61,675 bases of DNA, from the NCBI GenBank assembly GCA_020720805.1, contig DYNZ01000010.1:1-61675 (forward strand), in the 5' to 3' direction. The notes beneath the pieces are model-generated. The model saw only the letters and a list, made by a program, of their open reading frames with translations. It did not search any database and had not been told where the DNA came from. Position numbers and translations under genes: made by a program. The DNA is from Leptospira biflexa. GTDB lineage: Bacteria; Spirochaetota; DYNZ01. Positions 19,131-28,188 of this stretch are shown piece by piece (position 1 is the first letter of the stretch; each line of letters begins with the position of its first letter).

Positions 19131-20066
19131 ATGGCGAAATTACCGCTTTTTTTCCATGCAAAAAAGAGCTCTCCTCAACGCCCAAGAGCAGCGACGGGAA
19201 AGCGATACATCGTGCTTTTGTCGCTCCTTGTTGCTGTTTTGGGTCTGCAACCGGTTTTTGCCACTGAACCTCTGGATCAGTTGTCCGACGCGTTATTTGA
19301 GCTCCTTGCAAAAAAGCCATCTTTGAATGCACGTTCAAGCGGTGCCCGTCAGGGGTTGGAAATTGTTCCCGGCAATGATCGTTACTCTATAAATGAACCT
19401 CAACCCAAGCCAGTTGAGGTTGTCAATCCTCCTGCCAGCGTTCCCATCGAAAAGATGCCGGCGTTTCCAAAAGAACCAAATGTGAAGAAGATAACGTCTC
19501 CGACCTTTCCTGTTCAAAAACTTCAAAAAATGGAAGAGACCCCTAAGGTGGCTATACCTGCGAAAAAAAGTATTCCCCCTAAAGTGGTAAAAAAAAGTCA
19601 GCCAGTCAAGGTAGATAACGAGGCGACTTCGACAGAGAGGAATGTCAGGCAAAAGGGTGAAAAAATTTCTGCTAAAACAAATGAAACCCCGATTCTTCAT
19701 CAATTGGCTCTATCCAACGCCCCCATGACAATTGATGGTGCTACGCTTGCAGTTGCCACAGAGCTCTACTACCAGCATCTCAGCGCGCACCCATTGCTTG
19801 AGGAGATGAAAGAGAAGGCCAGCCAAACCGAGCAACCTAAAATAATCAATGCAACAGTTTTGCCAACCACGCTTTCTGATCAGGATCCTGCCAAATCCAT
19901 TAAAGCACCAAAGGAAGTGTCTCATAACTACCTTTTTTTTAATATTTCTAAAGATAAGTTTGACTTAATACTCAAAATTCTACTTATTGGCGCAATTATT
20001 ATCCTCTTTATCTGGGTAAGGTTCAAGAAGCGTCATCGGGTCAGCGGTCGCTACCGACACCGCTAA
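19131..20066 (+). CDS. Hypothetical bitopic membrane protein between yajC and secD
   Basis: 311 aa, not recognised. A basic N-terminus precedes a hydrophobic signal/anchor (about 25-45). A long Lys/Pro-rich, low-complexity region follows (about 75-190), then a short helix-prone stretch. A C-terminal membrane helix (about 279-297) is followed by a very basic tail. The predicted arrangement is a mostly periplasmic linker between two membrane anchors. It starts 14 bp after yajC in the sec operon, so a role in Sec-dependent export is plausible from context only. Confidence 0.6.
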   Translation: MAKLPLFFHAKKSSPQRPRAATGKRYIVLLSLLVAVLGLQPVFATEPLDQLSDALFELLAKKPSLNARSSGARQGLEIVPGNDRYSINEPQPKPVEVVNPPASVPIEKMPAFPKEPNVKKITSPTFPVQKLQKMEETPKVAIPAKKSIPPKVVKKSQPVKVDNEATSTERNVRQKGEKISAKTNETPILHQLALSNAPMTIDGATLAVATELYYQHLSAHPLLEEMKEKASQTEQPKIINATVLPTTLSDQDPAKSIKAPKEVSHNYLFFNISKDKFDLILKILLIGAIIILFIWVRFKKRHRVSGRYRHR

Positions 20067-20169
20067 CGACCTTCCGAAAAAAACAAAGAGGCTCCCGGAT
20101 TTTCCAATCTTCGGAATTCTGCCGGACTTACAAAGCTCTAACCGTTAATATTAGATCACGAAGGTACCC

Positions 20170-22167
20170 ATGTTCAGATCACTGCTACCGAAGTTTATTA
20201 TTATATTTTTTGTTTTATTATTTTCAGGCATCCTCCTTTATCCAACCGTAGGTCCCAAGACTATGGTGGTTGAATTAAGTACAGGAGCCGAACAGGCGCG
20301 GATTGAAACAATAATCTCAACCTACCAAAAGGAAGGTTTTGAGATTATTGTTCGGAAAGAACCCCTCAAAATTGCCGGAAGTAAACATCAGGAAAGAACT
20401 GTTTTAGAATTCAGCAGCTTTCGGATTACCCTTGCTTTGGCAAATGCTCTGCGTATCTATCCCGAGGTCGAAAACATCCGCATGACCAGCAGTTGGATTG
20501 AAAAGTTTTTGCTGGCCAAGCAGATCAAGCTTGGTCTTGACCTGCAGGGCGGTATGCATCTGTTGTTACAGGCCGATTACCAGGATGTTATCCGCAAGTT
20601 AAAAGAGGATAAAATTGCTACCTGGAAAAAAGAGAATTATGACAGCAAAGGGAAGGAACCTAAAACCAAAGGTGGACCAACCGTTGACGATGTGCTGGTT
20701 TTGGAGCCAGGTTTAACTGAGACTGAAAAAGCACAAAGGTTAGATCAATGGAAAAAGGATCGCCAAACCACCAGCCAGCCATCCGAAGCTTTCCAGAAAT
20801 TGATTGAGGCTGATAAAAAAAATAAAGTAAACAAAGGTGAGCCTTTACCAAAGACACCAAAAACGGAAAAAACTGTTCGGGAGCCGATTGTTCTAGAGTT
20901 GTCTGAAGATGATGTAAAAAAGACCAAAGAGCAGGTCATCGTGCAAGCGCGCGAAATTCTGAATAAACGTATTGATAAAACAGGTGTAAGTGAACCAAGC
21001 ATCCGTGTTGTCGGATCGGATAGCATTGAAATCCAGCTTCCGGGTATTCCCAATCCGAAGCAGGCCAAGCAGATGATCGGCAGTACGGGAATGGTAACTT
21101 ATAAAATTGTTGACCGTCCCGCTACGGATGAATTGGCCAAAAAAATTAAAGATATTCCTACAACCCCCTTAACTGATAAAGAGTATACAGAACTTAGGGA
21201 TAAGTCTCTATCCCTTCTCGCCAGCAAAAAAAGCAAAAGCGGAAAAGCGCTCGAGGTGGTTTTTCTTTTTCGGAAAAATAAAGAAGGAAAATACATCGCG
21301 GTTGATCCTTATGTCATGGAGAGTGATGTCCGGTTGCAGGGAGATGATATCGACAAAGCCTGGGTCGGCAGTACGGATGAATCCATCAATGCAGTCCATT
21401 TTCAATTAACAGCCAATGGCGCGGATAAATTTGCAGATCTGACCGGCGCCAGCAAAGGGCGGCAGCTTGGTGTCATTATTGATAATCGCCTTTACTCTGG
21501 CCCGCCCTCCATTCGCGATAAGATAGCCGGCGGCCGCGCCTATATCAGCGGCGATTTCACCAAAGAGGAGGCTGATACTCTTGCCTCTATAATCAATGAA
21601 GGTGCTCTGCCAGTTAAATTATCTATCATCGAAGAGAGAACGGTAGGTCCATCTTTAGGGATTGAGTCAATAGAGTCCGGCTTGCAGGCTGTTGTGCTTG
21701 CCTTTGGTCTTGTTATCATCATAATGTTTTTTCGCTATAAGGCCTCAGGTCTCATAGCCACCTTTGGTCTGTTTTCCAATTTCCTAATGTTGGGAGCACT
21801 GTTATCATGGTTGGGAGCGACACTTACCCTGCCAGGTATAGCCGGTTTAATTTTGACCCTTGGTATGGCGGTCGATGCGAATGTCATCATTTTTGAGCGC
21901 ATACGCGAAGAGCTGAGAAATGGAAAATCGGTGCGGGTAGCGATTTCAGGTGGGTTTGATAAGGCATTTTCGACGATTTTGGACTCGAACCTGACAACAT
22001 TGATTGCTGCGCTTGTGCTGTCCCGGTTGGGCACAGGTCCGATTAAAGGATTTGCCGTAACGCTATCCGTTGGTATTGTGTCCAGCATGTTTGCGGCACT
22101 TTATATTTCGAGGTTTATCTTTGACCTGATAGCAGCCAGAAAAAACCTTTCAAAATTAAGTATATAA
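20170..22167 (+). CDS. secD: Protein translocase subunit SecD
   Basis: RND-type Sec accessory protein that uses the proton gradient to complete export, 665 aa. TM1 is near residues 7-28, the LGLDLQGGMHLLLQ signature near 118, the periplasmic P1 domain includes LNKRIDKTGVSEPSI, and a five-TM block runs from about 500 to 655. A Lys/Glu/Pro-rich hydrophilic insertion of roughly 110 residues (about 140-250) interrupts the first periplasmic domain and accounts for the extra length. GAAGG precedes the ATG. secF follows after 37 bp. Confidence 0.95.
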   Translation: MFRSLLPKFIIIFFVLLFSGILLYPTVGPKTMVVELSTGAEQARIETIISTYQKEGFEIIVRKEPLKIAGSKHQERTVLEFSSFRITLALANALRIYPEVENIRMTSSWIEKFLLAKQIKLGLDLQGGMHLLLQADYQDVIRKLKEDKIATWKKENYDSKGKEPKTKGGPTVDDVLVLEPGLTETEKAQRLDQWKKDRQTTSQPSEAFQKLIEADKKNKVNKGEPLPKTPKTEKTVREPIVLELSEDDVKKTKEQVIVQAREILNKRIDKTGVSEPSIRVVGSDSIEIQLPGIPNPKQAKQMIGSTGMVTYKIVDRPATDELAKKIKDIPTTPLTDKEYTELRDKSLSLLASKKSKSGKALEVVFLFRKNKEGKYIAVDPYVMESDVRLQGDDIDKAWVGSTDESINAVHFQLTANGADKFADLTGASKGRQLGVIIDNRLYSGPPSIRDKIAGGRAYISGDFTKEEADTLASIINEGALPVKLSIIEERTVGPSLGIESIESGLQAVVLAFGLVIIIMFFRYKASGLIATFGLFSNFLMLGALLSWLGATLTLPGIAGLILTLGMAVDANVIIFERIREELRNGKSVRVAISGGFDKAFSTILDSNLTTLIAALVLSRLGTGPIKGFAVTLSVGIVSSMFAALYISRFIFDLIAARKNLSKLSI

Positions 22168-22204
22168 ACGCAGCAACGCCAGGAATGATAAATAGGATCT
22201 TATT

Positions 22205-23254
22205 ATGACAACTCATGAAGCAAAAAAATATCCATTTTCTTTTATAAAATGGAGAGCATACTCTTACATCTTTTCCATCGCATTGATGGTTGTCTTTGCG
22301 ATTCCCTTAGTTACCGGGTCTCCAGTGAACTGGGGGATTGATTTTGCCGGTGGAATCAAAATGCAGGCAAAACTCCCGCAAAATCTTGGTTTTGACAACT
22401 TAAAAGCTGCAGTGAATAAAATCGGCGTATCCGCAACCATTCAATCTGTTGGCACAAAGGATAAGAATGAATACCTCATCTCAATGGGTATTTTACAGGA
22501 GCAGATGCAGGAGTCACTAATCCAGCGTTATGCACCAGCGGAAGAGAAAAAAGAGCTGTTGGACAAACTAAAATCCAAACAGCCCTTGGATGTCGTCTCC
22601 TTGCTGAAATGGTCCATGGAGGCAAACCTGTTTCCTGACGGCAAGATTCCTAAAATTCAGGAAGAGCGGATTGATTGGCAGAATTCCGAAAGCGTTGGTC
22701 CTGCGGTAGGATCTATGCTGCGTAAGGATTCGATTAAGCTTTTTTTAATCACATCCCTGTTTATGCTTTTATACCTTGCCTTTCGATTTGAGTTTAAGTT
22801 CTCTGTGGCAGCAATGGTTGCTCTAGTGCATGACCTGATCGTGGTTACTCTTTATATCGCCTTAACAGGTGTTGAGATAAGCGTACCGGTATTGGCCGCT
22901 TTGCTGACACTGCTGGGATATTCGATCAATGATACCATTGTTATCTTTGACCGCATTCGCGAAAACAATACCCTTCAGACCAAAGCTCCCTTGATTGAAA
23001 ATATTGACAACTCTATCTGGCAATCTATGTCGCGATCCTTGCTGACCTCCTTGACAACCCTTGTTGCTGTGATCGCGATTTTAATTCTGGGAGGTGAAAA
23101 CCTTCGCGGGTTTTCCATTACGTTGGTTTTTGGTTTAGTGATCGGTACATACTCGTCGGTTTTTGTGGCAGCACCGATTTTGTACGATTGGGATAAACTA
23201 TTTTCTGGTAGGAAAAGCAGAAGAAAGCCGATGGAGAGCAAATACTCTGTTTAA
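22205..23254 (+). CDS. secF: Protein translocase subunit SecF
   Basis: 349 aa. TM1 is near 15-35, then the WGIDFAGGIKMQ signature near 43, a short periplasmic domain, and five C-terminal membrane helices with the SVGPAVGSMLRKDS motif near 163 and YSINDTIVIFDRIREN near 239. It partners SecD and YajC encoded just upstream. The yidD frame begins within or right at its 3' end. Confidence 0.95.
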   Translation: MTTHEAKKYPFSFIKWRAYSYIFSIALMVVFAIPLVTGSPVNWGIDFAGGIKMQAKLPQNLGFDNLKAAVNKIGVSATIQSVGTKDKNEYLISMGILQEQMQESLIQRYAPAEEKKELLDKLKSKQPLDVVSLLKWSMEANLFPDGKIPKIQEERIDWQNSESVGPAVGSMLRKDSIKLFLITSLFMLLYLAFRFEFKFSVAAMVALVHDLIVVTLYIALTGVEISVPVLAALLTLLGYSINDTIVIFDRIRENNTLQTKAPLIENIDNSIWQSMSRSLLTSLTTLVAVIAILILGGENLRGFSITLVFGLVIGTYSSVFVAAPILYDWDKLFSGRKSRRKPMESKYSV

Positions 23255-23588
23255 GACTTGGGTTGTTTTTGTATTTGTCATTATTTTGACATTTTTGTTC
23301 TTGAATGATACAAAGGTGTATGCAAATGAGAATTTGTCTGCGCCTTATCTTCTGCTCCAGGGTTCGATTCGGTTTTTTCAAATTTGGATTTCGCCTCAGG
23401 ATGGAGCAACCTGTCCGCGCAAGCCGGTTTGTTCCCGGTATGGCCGTCAAGCTCTGGCGCGCTACGGTTCGTTGCAAGGTACAATACTGGCAGCGGATCG
23501 GTTTTTACGCTGCCACCCCTGGCAGGATAGTGCTGAATTTGTTGACCCGCTTCCCAGGTCATTTGTCCCCAGCGCTGGAATTCGATAA
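23247..23588 (+). CDS. yidD: Membrane protein insertion efficiency factor YidD
   Basis: Small protein linked to YidC-dependent insertion. Seen: IRFFQIWISPQDGATCPRKPVCSRY with the conserved Cys residues, then ADRFLRCHPW. The N-terminal part is hydrophobic and may be a signal or anchor. The frame has no ATG. It is open from a TTG at 23163 inside secF, but GGAGAG at 23233-23238 best fits a CTG at 23247; a TTG near 23286 or a GTG near 23316 are alternatives. The C-terminal GGxDPVP motif is read as EFVDPLP. Confidence 0.8.
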   Translation: MFKTWVVFVFVIILTFLFLNDTKVYANENLSAPYLLLQGSIRFFQIWISPQDGATCPRKPVCSRYGRQALARYGSLQGTILAADRFLRCHPWQDSAEFVDPLPRSFVPSAGIR

Positions 23589-23609
23589 ATTTATTTTTTA
23601 CGATTCATA

Positions 23610-24485
23610 ATGAGTATGCGTTTTTTTGCCATATCCTTGTTTCTGGTTGAGTTGATCTGGCCAGTTGCTGGTTTTTCTGAAGATATTCTGAATCCGAATA
23701 AAGCGCAGCAATATAATTTTGCCAGAGCGCTCTACCAAACAGGACAATTTGATGCATCTGCGGCCGAGTGGTTGCGGTATATGATTTTTTTTGCTGATGA
23801 CAGCAACTCAGGACGTCGTTATCTTCTCAGCTCTCTATATTTGTCTCAAAATTCTCAGGCAGCGGAGTTATGGTTAGCAGACAATAAAAAAAATGATCCA
23901 GGTTATGATTACGAACTGGCATTTTTTCGATATCAGAAAAAAAAGTTTCATGCGGCCTGGCAGTTACTTGAAGCTGCATCATCCAATTTAATGAAAACTG
24001 ATAAAAGTACTCTTTATCCCGAACAGAAATTTATTTCTGATTTTGCGGCGTTGCGATTTTGGTCTGTTTTTTATGCCGCTGGAATTGATTTGGCTGAAAA
24101 AAATATTCCAGGACAGGTCGATCAAAAGAGAGTCCGCCAACTTCTAAAGCAGTTGAAAATGGCAGAAGCAACAACCAGCCTTTGGGGAGGAGCCGCTTCC
24201 GCTTTCATTCCTGGTCTTGGACAGATGATCCATGGCAGAACATCGGATGGTTTTGTCAGTTTGCTGGCTGTTGCTTTAACTGGCACTTTAACCTGGCTCG
24301 CTTACCGCCATAATGAAAAGGAGCTATTTTTGAGTATGGGTCTTTTATCTGCCGCGTTATATAGCGCGAATATCTATGGCGGTTATCTTGCCCCTTACAG
24401 GAGCGCACAGCGACAACAAAATCATCTAAGAACCGCCCTCTCCGAGCTGATCCCCTTACAACCGGCATTTCTTATGTCCAGGTAA
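23610..24485 (+). CDS. Membrane protein with TPR-like N-terminus, YidD-linked (paralogue 1)
   Basis: 291 aa. A signal peptide (about 1-22) and a helical repeat-like region (about 30-180; YQTGQFDASAAEWLRY resembles a TPR hairpin) are followed by a membrane domain. That domain starts with AAASAFIPGLGQ-like sequence (WGGAASAFIPGLGQ near 193), with two or three further helices. The PGxGQ turn recalls the TM2/DUF5683-type membrane domain. The next gene has the same layout. Its exact function is unknown. Confidence 0.65.
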   Translation: MSMRFFAISLFLVELIWPVAGFSEDILNPNKAQQYNFARALYQTGQFDASAAEWLRYMIFFADDSNSGRRYLLSSLYLSQNSQAAELWLADNKKNDPGYDYELAFFRYQKKKFHAAWQLLEAASSNLMKTDKSTLYPEQKFISDFAALRFWSVFYAAGIDLAEKNIPGQVDQKRVRQLLKQLKMAEATTSLWGGAASAFIPGLGQMIHGRTSDGFVSLLAVALTGTLTWLAYRHNEKELFLSMGLLSAALYSANIYGGYLAPYRSAQRQQNHLRTALSELIPLQPAFLMSR

Positions 24486-24498
24486 TGCGGTCAGGCGA

Positions 24499-25341
24499 AT
24501 GAACAAGTCGGGACTCTGGATAAGATACTGGCTTTTGGTCTCATTTGTGGGGATCTTACCCATCTTAGGCCAACCGCTGTTTGCCCAGGATAAACCACAA
24601 ATAGCGTTGGCTCACTCTTTGGAAAAAATGGGACTCTGGTCTCAGGCCGCTCTGGAGTGGCAGCGTAGAGCCTTTTCAGCTCCGAACCATTTCACCTACT
24701 GGGAATCGATGCTTTTTTATCATCGCGCACTTTTTTTTTTCAAAGGATCCAGGGATGTTGTTGCCAGTTTAAGTGGACAGCGCGAGATCGAATTGCTCGT
24801 GCTGGCGAGGAGAGCTCAAAGCACCACCTTTCAACCTTTATGGATAGCGTGGCAAAAAGAGGCAGCTTTGTATCTCTTCATGGATTATCAATTTCATCGA
24901 TCCCTGGGTCGTCTGCGCGAAGTCTGTACTGACAAAGCAGACAGGCTCTGTGTCGATGGGTTGGCTATAAACCAGGAGATGATCGCTTTTCTGGAGAGTC
25001 CAGATGGATATATGCGCCGCAGCCATAGTCGTTGGTTTAGTGCCTTACTGGCTTTCTTACTACCCGGCAGCGGCCATCTTTATAATCTACGCTATGAAGC
25101 GGCCTTTCTCCACGTTGCTACTGTCTCAGGTCTGAGCTATCTCTCCTGGCATAATTGGCAAAAAGAACGATTTGTAACATCAGGATTTAGTTTTTATCTT
25201 GCCTTGCTGTTTCATCTCCACAATATCAGAATAACGATTAAAAATGTTGATGAATACAATGAAAAAATATTGCAGGATAAACATCGACAATTGCAGATGC
25301 AGTTAACCAGACATTTTGTCTGGTGGCCGGATGCACGGTAG
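24499..25341 (+). CDS. Membrane protein with TPR-like N-terminus, YidD-linked (paralogue 2)
   Basis: 280 aa. It has the same plan as the preceding gene: a signal peptide (about 1-28), helical repeats (LEKMGLWSQAALEWQRRAF near 35), then FSALLAFLLPGSGHLYN near 181 and two hydrophobic helices. Sequence identity with paralogue 1 looks low, but the domain order and the PGxG turn match, which suggests an old duplication. It lies 13 bp downstream, and its end overlaps the upstream extension of the ribD frame. Confidence 0.62.
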   Translation: MNKSGLWIRYWLLVSFVGILPILGQPLFAQDKPQIALAHSLEKMGLWSQAALEWQRRAFSAPNHFTYWESMLFYHRALFFFKGSRDVVASLSGQREIELLVLARRAQSTTFQPLWIAWQKEAALYLFMDYQFHRSLGRLREVCTDKADRLCVDGLAINQEMIAFLESPDGYMRRSHSRWFSALLAFLLPGSGHLYNLRYEAAFLHVATVSGLSYLSWHNWQKERFVTSGFSFYLALLFHLHNIRITIKNVDEYNEKILQDKHRQLQMQLTRHFVWWPDAR

Positions 25342-25364
25342 AGAGGCGAGAATCAGGTAGGTCT

Positions 25365-26654
25365 ATGCAAGCACAGGAAGGAATGGATCAGGTCTGGATG
25401 GATCTGGCCATTGATATATCAAAGGAAGCGATTGGTCTTTCAAGCCCAAATCCTCCCGTCGGCGCAGTCGTTGTCAAAAATGGCAAAGTAATCGGAAAAG
25501 GGTTTACCCAGCGGCCAGGAGAGGCCCATGCGGAGGTTATGGCTATCGACGAGGCTGGTGCTGATGCCGCAGGCGCAACTTTATATGTCACATTGGAGCC
25601 CTGTTCCTTTGTGGGCAGAACACCAGCCTGTACAACGTTAATCATAAGTAAAAAAATTGCAAGAGTCGTCATGGGAAGCGTCGATCCGCATCCCCAGGTT
25701 TCCGGAGAGGGTATGCGTCAATTACGGGAGCAGGGCATTCAGGTGGATCTGCTGCAATCAAGAGAAACGGAATGCCGCTCTATCCTGTTTCCGTTTTTTT
25801 CATCGTTAGGGCATAATGAAAGCAAAGCCGCAAAACCTGAGTATATCATGAAGGCGGCATTAACTTTAGATGGATTTATGGCTACCAGCAAACATGCAAG
25901 CCAGTGGATTAGTCATCCTTATGCCAGATTACTCGTTCATCGGTTACGAGCTCTTTCAGATGCGGTGTTGATCGGCGATGGCACAGCCGTACGCGACAAT
26001 CCAAGTTTAACAGTTCGTCTTGATCCTGAAGATGAAGCGCAGATTATGCAAAATGTGTTCTATCCCGGAGGAGTCAATAAAAAGGACTCCTTTGTCAGAA
26101 TTTTGTTGAATGACCGGAGCAGCTGGGCATTGCGCAAGAGAAATCCTGTCAGAATTATTTTGGATCCAGCTTTACAGACTCCTCGCAACAGTCTCTTATT
26201 TCAAACAGCGTTAACCACGCCAACCTGGGTCTTTATAAGTTCCAAAAAAGAGAAAAACCTGTTAGGAAAGATGGATCGTCTTTCTAAAATGGGTGTGAAA
26301 ATTTTTTCACTACCGCCTAAGGGGCGTGGTGTAGATCTAAACGCGCTCAATGAAAAATTATTGGAATTAGGGATTATCCGGGTACTGGTAGAGGGTGGAC
26401 CTCAAATTCATAAAGCGTTTCTGGAAGAAAATTATTATGATCGCTTCTTTCTTTTTTATTCTCCGAAGTTTATAAAAGGGGCAGACGGGTTTTCTCTGTT
26501 TGCCGGACGCGGTGTGAAGCGGATGGAACAGGCATACCGTTTACCCAATCCACGTATGGTGACGATTCCTGGTTTTCATAATGCCCATAATCCCTGTTTT
26601 GAAAAGAATTTTTTAGTCACAGGAGCCCAAAACAGTGTTTACCGGATTAGTTGA
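25365..26654 (+). CDS. ribD: Bifunctional riboflavin biosynthesis protein RibD
   Basis: 429 aa. The N-terminal deaminase has the zinc motifs HAEVMAI (near 55) and PCSFVGRTPAC (near 80). The C-terminal reductase begins MKAALTLDGFMA near 162 and contains DAVLIGDGTAVRDNPSLTVR and VLVEGGPQIH. It converts the GTP cyclohydrolase II product to the ribityl-uracil intermediate. The frame opens at 25323 inside the previous gene; the ATG at 25365 gives a normal N-terminus. It overlaps ribE by 20 bp. Confidence 0.92.
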   Translation: MQAQEGMDQVWMDLAIDISKEAIGLSSPNPPVGAVVVKNGKVIGKGFTQRPGEAHAEVMAIDEAGADAAGATLYVTLEPCSFVGRTPACTTLIISKKIARVVMGSVDPHPQVSGEGMRQLREQGIQVDLLQSRETECRSILFPFFSSLGHNESKAAKPEYIMKAALTLDGFMATSKHASQWISHPYARLLVHRLRALSDAVLIGDGTAVRDNPSLTVRLDPEDEAQIMQNVFYPGGVNKKDSFVRILLNDRSSWALRKRNPVRIILDPALQTPRNSLLFQTALTTPTWVFISSKKEKNLLGKMDRLSKMGVKIFSLPPKGRGVDLNALNEKLLELGIIRVLVEGGPQIHKAFLEENYYDRFFLFYSPKFIKGADGFSLFAGRGVKRMEQAYRLPNPRMVTIPGFHNAHNPCFEKNFLVTGAQNSVYRIS

Positions 26655-27279
26655 GGAAACAGGAAAGATTATTGCGCGCATACCTTCGCCTGGTGGGTCA
26701 TTATTTCATGTGGAAGGTTTGCGCGTCTTGGAGCAAACTGTTTTGGGGGACTCTATCATGGTGAATGGTGTTTGTCTGACCGTCACGAGATTGGAACCGC
26801 CGCAATTCCAGGTCTTTGTTTCAGATACCACGTTATCCTCAACAACTTTTCACTGGCTCAATCCAGGGACTATTGTCAATTTGGAGCGCGCCATGACTCC
26901 CTCGCAGCGATTTGGCGGACATATCGTGGCTGGTCATGTGGATGGCATGGGAAAAATTCGACAACTGGATCAGAGGGGTAATATTTTTCTTTTGCAGATA
27001 GAGGCCTCTACGGATATTCTATCTGGATTGGTGGATAAAGGCTCGGTCAGTCTGGACGGTATCTCGCTAACAATCACGAGTGTATCGTCTAATTATTTTA
27101 CTGTTACCATTATACCGGAAACCTGGCAGCGCACAAATTTACGAAATCGAAAGATAGGAGACCAGGTGAATATTGAGGTGGACATTCTGGGAAAATATGT
27201 GACAAAGGCAGTCGAGCGCCTTATCGGATCAAAATCAAAAATAGATGATCAGCTATTACGGGAGGCCGGTTTTCTTTGA
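26635..27279 (+). CDS. ribE: Riboflavin synthase alpha subunit
   Basis: 214 aa, the standard length, made of two lumazine-binding beta-barrel repeats. The first begins MFTGLVEETGKI; the second begins GHVDGMGKI (near 101). SIMVNGVCLTV and GSVSLDGISLTI are the matching segments of the two repeats. It makes riboflavin from two lumazines. No ribBA or ribH is nearby and no FMN riboswitch was seen upstream. The repeat copy C begins at the base after its stop codon. Confidence 0.95.
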   Translation: MFTGLVEETGKIIARIPSPGGSLFHVEGLRVLEQTVLGDSIMVNGVCLTVTRLEPPQFQVFVSDTTLSSTTFHWLNPGTIVNLERAMTPSQRFGGHIVAGHVDGMGKIRQLDQRGNIFLLQIEASTDILSGLVDKGSVSLDGISLTITSVSSNYFTVTIIPETWQRTNLRNRKIGDQVNIEVDILGKYVTKAVERLIGSKSKIDDQLLREAGFL

Positions 27280-27455
27280 TATACTATTTGCAATGGACTT
27301 TGTGCCAAAAGGACACGGTTATGGCATTGTCCAACCGGTCACTTGTACTGAGCTTGTCGAAGTAAATCTTGTGCTTTGGTTCGACATCTCGACAAGCTCG
27401 ATGCATCGCAGGCTCACCATACAAGTTTATCGAAGCATCGATGCTTATTGGTATA
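27280..27455 (-). repeat. Dispersed repeat, copy C (solo inner unit, 176 bp)
   Basis: It runs from TATACTATTTGCAATGG to GCTTATTGGTATA and is flanked by no outer-unit sequence. It holds the extra module with TGAGCTTGTCGAA facing TTCGACA and GGCTCA (an imperfect long hairpin) and the palindrome AAGCATCGATGCTT. Compared with copy G it has about 23 extra bases within the second arm. It sits directly at the ribE stop. Confidence 0.88.
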
Positions 27456-27461
27456 GTTTAC

Positions 27462-27815
27462 TCAGCTAAGGGGATCAAGTTCGCTCATGATAAGGCTTTG
27501 AAAATCCTTATCATTCATAATAGTAAAAAATCTTGATAAGCTGGCATTTGTAAATATTTTTAGGGTTGTATCCGATAGTCCTACAAGAACCAGCTCTTTT
27601 TTGCGTGCTCTGATTTCACTGAGTAATTTAATGAGTAGGCCAATGCCCGAAGAATCAATAAATTCCATCTGCTGTAGTTGAAGTACGATCCGTTTTCTGG
27701 TCAGGTTCATTACTTGGCCAATTGCCTCTTCTAGGCGATTTTTTGTGTAGATATTCAGCTTTCCGATGATATGGAAAATATCGGTATTTCCCGATTGTTC
27801 ATGCTGGATTTTCAT
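27462..27815 (-). CDS. STAS-domain anti-anti-sigma factor-like protein
   Basis: 117 aa, a single STAS domain. The conserved phosphorylation loop reads FIDSSGIGLL, with Ser55/Ser56 at the site phosphorylated in SpoIIAA/RsbV proteins. The frame is open upstream to 27923, but that extension runs into repeat copy D, so the ATG at 27815 is chosen. No anti-sigma kinase is adjacent. The GAF-SpoIIE phosphatase at 11084 could be its partner (inference). Confidence 0.88.
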   Translation of the reverse strand: MKIQHEQSGNTDIFHIIGKLNIYTKNRLEEAIGQVMNLTRKRIVLQLQQMEFIDSSGIGLLIKLLSEIRARKKELVLVGLSDTTLKIFTNASLSRFFTIMNDKDFQSLIMSELDPLS

Positions 27816-27851
27816 GGATGCAATCTCTGCACAGTAGGAATTTCTATAACA

Positions 27852-28113
27852 TATACTCGAAACACTTTGGTTCTCGGGTTTTATACCAATAAGCATCGAA
27901 TTTGACCGGTTGGGCAATGCCATAACCGCGTCCTTATCGACCTTGGGTCAGCTCTTCTCCATCCGTGGAGTCGCTGACACTAGTCCATCCGTGGACGTCG
28001 CATGAACAGTTGCAGGACAAAGTCCATTGCAAACAGTAAATACTGGCTAAAGGGTGCGTCGACATCGCTGGCATTGCCTTGCGATATCCGAAAACCAAAA
28101 TGCCTTTAGTATA
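27852..28113 (+). repeat. Dispersed repeat, copy D (composite: inner unit within outer unit)
   Basis: It has the outer left end TATACTCGAAACACTTTGG and the outer right end CCAAAATGCCTTTAGTATA. Between GGGTTTTATA and CTGGCTAAAGG lies an inner unit starting TATACCAATAAGC and ending GCAAACAGTAAATA. The nested hairpin module is present. It lies in the divergent gap between the STAS gene and murB and creates false upstream extensions of both reading frames. Confidence 0.9.
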
Positions 28114-28188
28114 TATCACAATGAGGACAAAAGTGAATTCTTTGCGATTTTACGCAAACGATTTTTTATTTTGTCAAGGAGGGTAGGA

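Noticed and set aside
27816-28188. Longer starts for the STAS gene (27923) and murB (28054)
   Set aside because: Both extensions run through repeat copy D, and a strong AAGGAGGG ribosome site marks the murB start at 28189.
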